From the NCBI RefSeq assembly GCF_003116015.1, contig NZ_LGQZ01000105.1, forward strand, positions 1 through 43,377: a DNA stretch of 43,377 nt, written 5' to 3'. The position numbers were made by a program, and so were the translations under genes. Source of the DNA: Azospirillum sp. TSO22-1 (GTDB taxonomy: Bacteria > Pseudomonadota > Alphaproteobacteria > Azospirillales > Azospirillaceae). Position 1 is the stretch's first letter. Each line of letters begins with the position of its first letter. The notes under the pieces are model-generated. The model had not been told where the DNA came from. It was given only the letters and a program-made list of their open reading frames with translations, and made no database searches. Of this stretch, positions 36,329 to 43,377 are shown piece after piece.

Positions 36329-37663
36329 ATGGCCGACGTGCTGAATCTGCTGGAAGACCTCATCCGCAAGGCGCGCGCCGCCGGTGCCGACGCCGCCGAC
36401 GCGGTGCTGTTCGACAGCGCCTCCCTCTCGCTCAGCCAGCGCCTCGGCAAGCCGGAGAAGCTGGAGCGCTCGGAATCCGGCGACCTCGGCCTGCGGGTGT
36501 TCGTCGGCAGGCGGCAGGCCATCGTCTCCTCCACCGACCGCAGCGCCCGCGCGCTGGACGAGTTGGTGGAGCGCGCCGTCGCCATGGCCCGCGTGGTGCC
36601 CGAGGATCCGTTCGCCGGCCTCGCCGATCCCGACCAACTGGCGCGCGAGTGGCCGGACCTCGACATCTGCGATCCCGAGGAGCCCGCCCCCGACTCGATG
36701 ATCGAGCAGGCCCGCATCGCCGAGGAGGCGGCGCGGGCGGTGCCCGGCGTCACCAACTCGGAGGGCGCCGACGCGGGCTGGAGCCGCTCCACCGTCGCCA
36801 TCGCCGCCTCCAACGGCTTCGCCGGCTCGTACAGCGTGTCGCGCCGCTCGCTGTCGGCGTCGGTGCTGGCCGGCGAGGGCACGGCGATGGAGCGCGACTA
36901 CGAGTACGACTCCAAGGTCTACGGCGCCGACCTGCGCTCGGCCGCCGACATCGGCCGGGAGGCTGGCGAGAAGGCGGTGCGCCGCCTGAACCCGCGCAAG
37001 GTGAAGAGCCAGAAGGTGCCGGTGGTGCTGGACCCGCGCGTGTCGCGCGGCCTGCTCGGCCACCTGACCGGCGCCATCAGCGGCCCGGCGGTGGCGCGCG
37101 GCACCAGCTTCCTGAAGGACAGGCTGGGCCAGCAGATCTTCCCGGCCGGCGTCATGGTGGTGGACGACCCGTGGGTCCGCCGCGGCATGCGCTCCCGCCC
37201 CTTCGACGCCGAGGGCGTGGCGGTGCGGAAGCGCACCATCATCGAGGACGGCCGGCTGACCACGTGGCTGCTCGACCTGCGCTCGGCCCGGCAGCTCGGG
37301 TTGGCCACCACCGGCCACGCGTCGCGCGGCACCTCCGGCCCGCCGGGCCCGTCGCCGTCCAACATCTATCTGGCGGCCGGCGCCCGCTCGCGCGACGCCA
37401 TCCTCGGCGAGATCAAGGACGGCCTGTACATCACCGAGATGATGGGCATGGGCGTCAACGGCGTCACCGGCGACTACAGCCGCGGCGCCAGCGGCTTCTG
37501 GATCGAGAACGGCCGGCTGGCCTACCCGGTCAGCGAGCTGACGGTCGCCAGCAACCTCAAGGAGATGTTCCTCAACCTGGAGGTCGCCAGCGACCTGGAG
37601 CTGCGCTACGGCATGGACGCGCCCACCGTGCGCATCGACGGCATGACCGTCGCCGGCATGTAG
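36329..37663 (+). CDS. pmbA: Metalloprotease-related protein PmbA/TldE
   Basis: 444 residues. PmbA (TldE) partners with TldD in a heterodimeric protease that matures peptides such as microcins and handles CcdA. Family blocks are DAVLFDSASLSLSQRLGKPE, LGLRVFVGRRQAIVSSTD, KSQKVPVVLDPRVSRGLLGH, GLATTGHASRGTSGPPGPSP and LYITEMMGMGVNGVTGDYSR. As expected for TldE it lacks the HExxxH zinc motif of TldD; no tldD is in this window. Start ATG at 36329 with GGAG upstream. It converges with the CigR-like gene eight bases on. Confidence 0.94.
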   Translation: MADVLNLLEDLIRKARAAGADAADAVLFDSASLSLSQRLGKPEKLERSESGDLGLRVFVGRRQAIVSSTDRSARALDELVERAVAMARVVPEDPFAGLADPDQLAREWPDLDICDPEEPAPDSMIEQARIAEEAARAVPGVTNSEGADAGWSRSTVAIAASNGFAGSYSVSRRSLSASVLAGEGTAMERDYEYDSKVYGADLRSAADIGREAGEKAVRRLNPRKVKSQKVPVVLDPRVSRGLLGHLTGAISGPAVARGTSFLKDRLGQQIFPAGVMVVDDPWVRRGMRSRPFDAEGVAVRKRTIIEDGRLTTWLLDLRSARQLGLATTGHASRGTSGPPGPSPSNIYLAAGARSRDAILGEIKDGLYITEMMGMGVNGVTGDYSRGASGFWIENGRLAYPVSELTVASNLKEMFLNLEVASDLELRYGMDAPTVRIDGMTVAGM

Positions 37664-37670
37664 GCGGCGC

Positions 37671-38168
37671 TCAGCGCACCACGTTCCGCACGATGTCGCG
37701 CACCACGCCGTGCACGGCGTCGAGGATCAGCAGGTCGGCGCCCAGCAGGATGCACTCCAGCCCGCTGCGGCAGGCGGGGACCTGCTGGATCAGCGCGGGC
37801 GGTGCCTGCTTCTTGGCGATGCCCGGCGGCAGCGGCTTGCCGCGCGCGACGTTCTTGGCGATGCCGGGCGGCAGCGGGCTGACGCCCACCGGGTTGGCGA
37901 TGAAGTAGTTCTGAATCACCGTGCGGTCGCCGGTGGTGACGACCACGCTGCCGCCAGGGCCGCCGGCCTCGTCCTTGCCCGGCTTGTTGGCCTTGCCCGG
38001 CGGGCCGCCCTGATCCGCGCCCTCCGCCCAGGGCGGGCCGCCGCCCGGACCCGCCTCGTGCGGGTTGCCGTGGCCCTTGCCTTGCCCGCCCTTCTCGGCG
38101 AGCGCCGGCCCGGCGGCCAGCGCCACCGCCAGACCCAGTGCCGCGGCGCGGTGTGCGTATCCCGTCAT
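37671..38168 (-). CDS. RcnB/CigR-like exported protein with repeated LPPGIAK motif
   Basis: 165 residues. A signal peptide (about 1-24, ending ALA), a Gly/Pro/Lys-rich region (about 25-75), a short strand (SVVVTTGDRTVIQNYFI), then two copies of the LPPGIAK unit (SPLPPGIAKNVARG and KPLPPGIAKKQAP). The end, CILLGADLLILDAVHGVVRD, resembles the RcnB/CigR family pattern, in which the last strand reads -LVLVD--TGVI-DI-. CigR is called an anti-virulence regulator in Salmonella; RcnB is linked to nickel/cobalt homeostasis. Function here is unknown. ATG 38168 is supported by AGGGAC; ATG 38177 is alternative. Confidence 0.72.
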   Translation of the reverse strand: MTGYAHRAAALGLAVALAAGPALAEKGGQGKGHGNPHEAGPGGGPPWAEGADQGGPPGKANKPGKDEAGGPGGSVVVTTGDRTVIQNYFIANPVGVSPLPPGIAKNVARGKPLPPGIAKKQAPPALIQQVPACRSGLECILLGADLLILDAVHGVVRDIVRNVVR

Positions 38169-38209
38169 GTCCCTCATCCTCGAACGAGAACCCTCTCCCG
38201 TACCTGGGG

Positions 38210-39133
38210 CTAGAGCGTGCGTCCCGCAACGACGGCGGCCAGCACCACCCAGCCGAACCAGCGGTTCGACTTGAACTTCGCCAGACAGTCGCCCTGGTCG
38301 TCGGGATTCCACACCGCGACCTGCCACGCCAGCTGCAGGATGGCCAGCGTCAGCACGGCGCGGAACCCCCAGCCCAGCCCGGCCAGCTGCCCGGCCAGCC
38401 CGATGCCCAGCAGCGCCAGCGTGTAGAAGCCGTAGATCCAGATCTTGCTCTGGTCGCCCAGGCGCAGCGCGGTGGATTTGACGCCGATGCGGGCGTCGTC
38501 CTCCTTGTCCTGGTGGGCGTAGATGGTGTCGTAGCCGAGCGTCCAGGCGATGCCGCCGGCGTACAGCGCCAGCGCCGGCCATTCCAGCTCGCCGCGCACC
38601 GCCGTCCAGCCGACCAGCGCCCCCCAGTTGAAGGCGAGGCCGAGGAACGCCTGCGGCCACCACGTGATGCGCTTCATCAGCGGGTAGGTGAACACCAGCA
38701 CCAGCGACAGCACGCCCAGCGCGATGGTCGTGGCGTTGAACTGCAGCAGCACCGCCAGCCCGATCAGCAGCTGCAGCACCAGGAAGGCCAGCGCCTGCCG
38801 CACGCTGACCCGGCCGGAGGGGATCGGCCGCGCGCGGGTGCGCTCCACCCGGGCGTCGAAGTCGCGGTCGAGGATGTCGTTGACCGTGCAGCCGGCCCCC
38901 CGCATCGTCACCGCGCCGACGGCGAACAGCACGAACAGCCACGGGTCCGGCAGTCCCGGCGAGGCCAGCGCCGCGCTCCACCAGCAGGGGAACAGCAGCA
39001 GCCACGTGCCGATCGGCCGGTCGAGCCGGGCCAGCAGCAGGTACGGCCGCACGGACGGCGGCGCCCAGCGGTCGATCCAGCCCTGGCGGATGTCGGTGAA
39101 GCCGGAGTCCGGCGGCGAGGATGAGGTGCTCAT
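38210..39133 (-). CDS. ubiA: 4-hydroxybenzoate polyprenyltransferase UbiA
   Basis: 307 residues with eight to nine membrane helices. The two aspartate-rich motifs that bind magnesium-diphosphate are NDILDRDFDARVERTRARP (with R-P-I-P-S-G) and GYDTIYAHQDKEDDARIGVK. The start LLLARLDRPIGTWLLLFPCW is the UbiA signature. It attaches the polyprenyl chain to 4-hydroxybenzoate in ubiquinone synthesis. No ribosome site is obvious before ATG 39133. The hybrid kinase gene is divergent, 115 bases away. Confidence 0.96.
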   Translation of the reverse strand: MSTSSSPPDSGFTDIRQGWIDRWAPPSVRPYLLLARLDRPIGTWLLLFPCWWSAALASPGLPDPWLFVLFAVGAVTMRGAGCTVNDILDRDFDARVERTRARPIPSGRVSVRQALAFLVLQLLIGLAVLLQFNATTIALGVLSLVLVFTYPLMKRITWWPQAFLGLAFNWGALVGWTAVRGELEWPALALYAGGIAWTLGYDTIYAHQDKEDDARIGVKSTALRLGDQSKIWIYGFYTLALLGIGLAGQLAGLGWGFRAVLTLAILQLAWQVAVWNPDDQGDCLAKFKSNRWFGWVVLAAVVAGRTL

Positions 39134-39248
39134 GGGACGGCCAAGGTAGCCAGCCCTGCTCCTGTGAGCAAGGCGGGGGAAAACCCTTGCCGGTTCTTCG
39201 AGCGCCCTCGTAAGCTTTTCACCGCCTCGACGCGCAGTCAGGGACGGC

Positions 39249-42131
39249 ATGCTCAATCCACGCCAGCTCGTCTTCCTCGTCGCTGCGGCGCTGCTGCCCG
39301 TCGTGCTGTTCACGGCGCTGGTCGTCGCGCACTACAGCGGGGTCGAGCGCACGCTCATCGAGGAGCGGTTGCGCGCCACCGCCGCGACCGCCGCAGCCAC
39401 CGTGGACCGTCAGCTCGCCCGCGAGGTTGCGGCGGTGCAGACGCTCGCCACCGCGGAGTCGCTGCAGTCCGGCGACTTCGCCGCCTTCGACCACGTGGCG
39501 CGCCGCGCGCTGGGCGTCAGCGGCTACTGGCTGTCGGTGATCCTCACCGACGACGCGCACCAGTTGGTGAACACCCGGCTGCCCTTCGGCGCGCCACTGC
39601 CGCTGCCGGCCTTCCCCGAGCAGCTGCGGGAGGTCATGCGCAGCAGCCGCACCATCGTCAGCGGCCTGGTGCGGCTGCCGGAGCGGATCGCGGAGCCGGT
39701 GGTCAACATCCGCGTGCCGGTCAGCGTCGGCGGGCAGCTCCGCTACACGCTGGTGGTGGCGTTGCCGGCCTGGACGTTCCACACGGTGCTGGGCGAGCAC
39801 CCGACCATGCCCGGCGGCGGGCTGCTGCTGCTCGACCGCGACAACCGGGTGATCGCCCACACGCTGTCGCGCGACCAGTACGACCCCTTCATCGGCAGCC
39901 TTCCCACGCCGTTGCAGCTCGCCGGGATCACCCAGGGCCACGCGGGCAGCTTCGAGGCGGAGGCGCTCGACGGCACGCCGGTGTTCGGCGTCTACGCCAC
40001 CGCGCCGCTGTCCGGCTGGAAGGTGCTGGTCGGCACGCCCCGCGCCACCATCCAGGAGATCCTGCGGCAGGCCCGGTGGGCGCTGTACGGCGGCGGCGCG
40101 CTGGCGCTGGGGCTCGCCGCGCTCCTCGCGCAGGTGATGATCCGCTCCTTTACCCGCCGCCAGCTGGCCGAGCGGCGGCTCGCCGACCTCCAGGCCGAGA
40201 AGGCGGCCGAGCGGCGGCTGGGCGACATCGCCGCCAACTTCCCCGGCGTGATCTTCCGCCGCGTCCTGCGCCCCGACGGCACCGTCGCCTACCCGTACCT
40301 CAGCGACGCGTCCGAGTGGGCGCTGGGGCTGGAGCCGGGCGTGGCGCGGCGCGGGCCCGCCGACACCGACGCCGTGACGGCCCGGATGACGCCGGAGACC
40401 GCGGAGGCCTGGGCCGAGGCGATGGCCCGCACCGCCCGCACGCTGGAGTCCATGCGCCTGGAGGGCGAGCTGCGCACCACCGACGGCGTCCTGCGCCGGC
40501 TGCGCACGCACGCCACCACCACCCGGCTGGCGGACGGGACCGTGGTGTGGGACGGCGTGGTGCTCGACGTCACCGACCTGCACGAGGCGGAGCGCGCCCG
40601 GCGCGAGCACGCCGAGCGGCTGGACTTCGCGCTCGACTGCGCCAACGCCGGGCTGTGGGACTGGGACGTGGCCACCGACCGCATCACCTGGTCGAACAGC
40701 GAGTGGCGGCTGTTCGGCTATCCCGTCCCCGAAGGGGAGCCGACGCGCGAGCATCTCGAGCGTCGCCTGCACCCCGACGACCGCGAGCGCTTCTGGACCG
40801 AGACGAACGCCTCGGTGGCGGCGGTGACGTCCTTCGCCAGCGAGTTCCGCGTCGTCGATCCCGACGGGCGGGTGCGCTGGTTGGCGGCCATCGGCCGGAC
40901 CTTCGCCGACGCCTCGGGCCGGACGGTGCGGATGACCGGCCTCAACCTCGACGTCACCGACCGCCACGCCATCGAGGACGCGCTGCGCGACGCCAAGGAC
41001 GAGGCGGAGCGCGCCAACGTCAGCAAGTCCAAGTTCCTCGCCGCCGCCAGCCACGACCTGCGCCAGCCGGTGCAGTCGCTGCTGTTCTTCATCCATGTCC
41101 TGGGCGAGCGTCTGGCCGGGCACGAGGCGCAGCCGCTGGTCGGCACCATGCACCAGGCGCTGGACGCGCTGAAGGGCCTGCTCGACGGCATCCTCGACCT
41201 GTCGAAGCTGGACGCCGGAGTGATCGCGCCGCAGGTGGCGCCGTTCGCGCTCGGCCCGCTGCTAGAGCGGCTGGAGGCGGAATATGCACCACGCTTCGCC
41301 GCCAAGCGGCTCGACCTGACGGTGGTGCCTTGCGCGCTGAGCACCGACAGCGACCCGACGCTGCTCGGCCGCATCCTCGGCAACCTGATCGAGAACGCGT
41401 TGAAGTACACCGAGCGCGGCGGCGTCCTGGTCGGTTGCCGGCAGCGCGGCGGCGTGCTGCGGGTGGAGGTGTGGGACACCGGCATCGGCATTCCGCCGGA
41501 ACGGCTGGAGGACATCTTCGACGAGTTCGTGCAGGTGGACAACCCGGCGCGCGACCGCGCGCAGGGACTCGGCCTCGGCCTCGCTATCGTCAAGCGGCTG
41601 GCCCGGCTGCTCGGCCACCGGCTGGACGTGCGCTCGCGGCCCGGCCACGGCTCGGTCTTCGCGGTGGAGGTGCCGCTCAGCGCCGCCGTGCTGCGCACCG
41701 ATCCGCCGGCACCGCCGTCCTCCACCGGGACCGCCTCAGGCGCGTTGACGGTGATCATCGACGACGACGCGATCGTCCTCCAGGGCCTGCGCGCGATGCT
41801 GGAGACCTGGGGCTGCGTGGTGATCGACGCGCCCGACGCCGCCACCGCGCTGCGCCGCGCCGAGGCGTACGGCAGCGGCCCGGACGTGGTGATCGCCGAT
41901 TTCCGCCTGCGCGAGGGCCACACCGGCGTGGAGGCCATCGCCGCGCTGCGCCGGGTGTACGGGGCGGAGCTGCCGGGCATCCTGCTGACCGGCGACACCG
42001 CCCCGGCGCTCCAGGCGGAGGCCACCGGCCGCGGCCTCGTCACGCTGCACAAGCCGGTCCCGCCGGCCGATCTGCGCCGCCTGCTCTGCGAACTCCTCAG
42101 AACGCCACCGGTATCGACCGGGCACGAATAG
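39249..42131 (+). CDS. Hybrid sensor histidine kinase with dCache-like sensor, two PAS and receiver domain
   Basis: 960 residues. Membrane helix about 8-28; extracytoplasmic sensor about 30-275 of dCache type (INTRLPFG, then RLPERIAEPVVNIRVPVSVGG and SGWKVLVGTPR); membrane helix about 278-298; PAS at about 320-440 and 450-585 with coiled coils; HisKA with His602 in ASHDLRQPVQSL; HATPase with NLIENALKY, DTGIGIPPERL and GLGLGLAIV; receiver about 832-945 with the acidic IIDDDA pocket, Asp884 in VIADFRL and Lys in LHKPVPP. All phosphorelay residues are present. The stop is three bases before the ATG of an MFS transporter, so the two are likely co-transcribed and linked in function. Confidence 0.93.
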   Translation: MLNPRQLVFLVAAALLPVVLFTALVVAHYSGVERTLIEERLRATAATAAATVDRQLAREVAAVQTLATAESLQSGDFAAFDHVARRALGVSGYWLSVILTDDAHQLVNTRLPFGAPLPLPAFPEQLREVMRSSRTIVSGLVRLPERIAEPVVNIRVPVSVGGQLRYTLVVALPAWTFHTVLGEHPTMPGGGLLLLDRDNRVIAHTLSRDQYDPFIGSLPTPLQLAGITQGHAGSFEAEALDGTPVFGVYATAPLSGWKVLVGTPRATIQEILRQARWALYGGGALALGLAALLAQVMIRSFTRRQLAERRLADLQAEKAAERRLGDIAANFPGVIFRRVLRPDGTVAYPYLSDASEWALGLEPGVARRGPADTDAVTARMTPETAEAWAEAMARTARTLESMRLEGELRTTDGVLRRLRTHATTTRLADGTVVWDGVVLDVTDLHEAERARREHAERLDFALDCANAGLWDWDVATDRITWSNSEWRLFGYPVPEGEPTREHLERRLHPDDRERFWTETNASVAAVTSFASEFRVVDPDGRVRWLAAIGRTFADASGRTVRMTGLNLDVTDRHAIEDALRDAKDEAERANVSKSKFLAAASHDLRQPVQSLLFFIHVLGERLAGHEAQPLVGTMHQALDALKGLLDGILDLSKLDAGVIAPQVAPFALGPLLERLEAEYAPRFAAKRLDLTVVPCALSTDSDPTLLGRILGNLIENALKYTERGGVLVGCRQRGGVLRVEVWDTGIGIPPERLEDIFDEFVQVDNPARDRAQGLGLGLAIVKRLARLLGHRLDVRSRPGHGSVFAVEVPLSAAVLRTDPPAPPSSTGTASGALTVIIDDDAIVLQGLRAMLETWGCVVIDAPDAATALRRAEAYGSGPDVVIADFRLREGHTGVEAIAALRRVYGAELPGILLTGDTAPALQAEATGRGLVTLHKPVPPADLRRLLCELLRTPPVSTGHE

Positions 42132-42134
42132 GAC

Positions 42135-43322
42135 ATGCGAATGACGGAACGGAAGCCGCTGCCCCGCGGCGTGTGGGCGCTCGGCCTGGTCAGCCTGCTG
42201 ATGGACCTCTCGTCGGAGATGATCCACAGCCTGCTGCCGGTCTTTCTGGTGAGCGTGCTGGGGGCCAGCGCGCTGTCGGTGGGCATCATCGAGGGCATCG
42301 CCGAGGCGACCTCATCCATAGTCAAGCTGTTCTCCGGCACGCTCAGCGACCGCATCGGCCGGCGCAAGCCGCTGGCGTTGCTCGGCTATGGCATGGCGGC
42401 GGTCACCAAGCCGCTGTTCCCGCTGGCCTCCTCCGTCTCGATGGTGCTGGCGGCGCGCTTCGTCGACCGGGTGGGCAAGGGCATCCGCGGCGCCCCGCGC
42501 GACGCCCTGGTCGCCGACCTCACCCCGCCGGAGCAGCGCGGCGCCGCCTACGGCCTGCGGCAGGCCCTCGACACGGTGGGGGCGGTGCTGGGGCCGCTGG
42601 CGGCGATGGCGCTGATGGCGCTGTCGTCGGACGACGTGCGGCTGGTGTTCTGGGTGGCGGCGCTGCCCGCCGTGCTGTGCGTCGCGGTTCTGGCGCTGGG
42701 CGTGCGCGAGCCGCCGGGCATCCCCAAGGCGCGCGCCCTCCACCCGATCTGGACGCGCGCCGGGCTGGCCGGGCTGGGCCGGCCGTTCTGGGCGCTGGTC
42801 GCGGTGGCCGTGGTGATGACGCTGGCGCGCTTTTCCGAGGCGTTCCTGGTGCTGCGCGCGCAGGACGCGGGCTTGGCGTTGGCGTTGGTGCCGGCGGTGA
42901 TGGTGGCGATGAACGTCACCTACACGCTGACCGCCTATCCGGTGGGGGCGCTGTCCGACCGCATTGGCCGGCACGGGCTGCTGCTCGCCGGATTCGCCGT
43001 GCTGATCCTCAGCGACGCGGCGCTGGCGCTGGCCGACGGGCCGCTGCTGGTGCTCCTGGGGGCGGCACTGTGGGGCGTGCACATGGGAATGACGCAGGGC
43101 CTGCTGTCCGCTCTGGTCGCCGACGGCGCCCCGGCCGACCGCCGCGGCACGGCGTTCGGCGTGTTCAATCTGGTGACCGGGGTGGCGCTGCTGGCCGCCA
43201 GCGTGCTGGCCGGCGCCTTGTGGAGCGCGATCGGCCCGGCGGCGACGTTCTGGGCGGGCGCGGGATTCTCGGCCGCCGCGCTGTTGGGGCTGTTGCTGGT
43301 GCGGCGGGGTTTTCCCCTATAA
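42135..43322 (+). CDS. MFS transporter coupled to the hybrid kinase
   Basis: 395 residues with 11-12 membrane helices. Start WALGLVSLLMDLSSEMIHSL, Motif A-like SGTLSDRIGRRKPLAL, GKGIRGAPRDALVADLTPP and AYGLRQALDTVGAVLGPL mark a family of MFS proteins of unknown substrate (often annotated as multidrug or metal-related exporters). The two halves are similar in pattern (GALSDRIGRHGLLLAG in the second). ATG 42135 follows the kinase stop by three bases. A second ATG two codons later is possible. The last codons include the -10 of the next gene. Confidence 0.92.
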   Translation: MRMTERKPLPRGVWALGLVSLLMDLSSEMIHSLLPVFLVSVLGASALSVGIIEGIAEATSSIVKLFSGTLSDRIGRRKPLALLGYGMAAVTKPLFPLASSVSMVLAARFVDRVGKGIRGAPRDALVADLTPPEQRGAAYGLRQALDTVGAVLGPLAAMALMALSSDDVRLVFWVAALPAVLCVAVLALGVREPPGIPKARALHPIWTRAGLAGLGRPFWALVAVAVVMTLARFSEAFLVLRAQDAGLALALVPAVMVAMNVTYTLTAYPVGALSDRIGRHGLLLAGFAVLILSDAALALADGPLLVLLGAALWGVHMGMTQGLLSALVADGAPADRRGTAFGVFNLVTGVALLAASVLAGALWSAIGPAATFWAGAGFSAAALLGLLLVRRGFPL

Positions 43323-43323
43323 T
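43318..43323 (+). promoter_or_regulatory. Promoter -10 box before the gene at 43351
   Basis: TATAAT, a perfect -10, at the very end of the MFS gene, 27 bases before the ATG at 43351. A possible -35 TTGCTG (43293-43298) would need a 19-base spacer, so the -35 is weak. The next gene is therefore expected to have its own transcript. Confidence 0.5.
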
Positions 43324-43350
43324 CCGGCACCCGCTGCCCGAGGACCCACG

Positions 43351-43377
43351 ATGACCGACGCCCCCCGCACCCGCCTG
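43351..43377 (+). CDS. Start of a further gene, truncated by the window
   Basis: Only nine codons are present (MTDAPRTRL). GAGGA lies eight bases upstream and a TATAAT box further up, which supports a real start. No family can be assigned. Confidence 0.5.

Noticed and set aside
36649..37908. Plus-strand frame across pmbA running into the CigR-like gene
   Set aside because: It is a low-complexity frame of pmbA in another phase; pmbA itself is complete and ends at 37663.

Overview
The window is about 43 kb of very GC-rich, densely packed DNA. It most likely comes from an alphaproteobacterium of the Azospirillum/Rhodospirillales type. The reasons are third-codon-position G/C saturation, an NDUFA12-type accessory subunit of complex I, a DUF2155 protein next to aat and mlaD, a perfect CtrA-type TTAA-N7-TTAAC site, ubiquinone genes and a kdtA-lpxK-lpxL lipid A block. 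I see no tRNA, rRNA, CRISPR array, complete insertion sequence or prophage.

Layout. 1-5672: the end of a tad/cpa type IVc pilus operon (secretin end, cpaD, cpaE, cpaF, tadB, tadC) with overlapping start/stop codons; CpaF carries a duplicated N-terminal module. 5767-7649: a membrane PAS protein ending in what looks like a decayed DnaQ-type exonuclease fold, then a ParDE toxin-antitoxin pair behind an inverted-repeat operator. 7654-10411: a DUF188 protein, then EttA and ArfB, two ribosome-acting factors separated by a hairpin terminator. 10576-15571: small secreted proteins, an XRE-type regulator downstream of the CtrA-like site, a Tat-exported DUF882 peptidase-like protein, an L,D-transpeptidase, and a membrane protein that resembles a GTPase without its P-loop.

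15608-22902: the housekeeping block aroQ-accB-accC-aat / DUF2155-mlaD-NDUFA12. Compared with the order I know from related genomes, it has been split twice. A DUF559 nuclease-like gene tightly bracketed by inverted REP-like repeats plus an RNase T2 lie between accC and aat. A second toxin-antitoxin pair, a methyltransferase and a glycine-zipper lipoprotein lie between mlaD and DUF2155. 23026-26915: a LysE/RhtB exporter and the lipid A/Kdo genes on the minus strand.

27084-43377: an orphan CHASE-domain histidine kinase, a tiny conserved-looking ORF behind a strong dyad, a CHAP-domain exported protein, an ETF-beta-lysine-methyltransferase-like enzyme, a TerB protein, ubiD, a REP pair, a hemerythrin-phasin-like fusion, DoxX, a Bcr/CflA-type exporter, pmbA, a CigR/RcnB-like protein, ubiA, a large hybrid kinase coupled to an MFS transporter, and the first codons of a further gene.

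The most unusual structures are the 460-bp repeat-bracketed DUF559 cassette, whose repeats differ by a compensated base pair; the CpaF duplication; two proteins that keep an enzyme fold but appear to have lost its active-site residues; the CtrA-like site in a 546-bp gene-free region; and two promoters placed so that the mRNAs should be leaderless. All family assignments are by eye from sequence motifs; no database search was possible.
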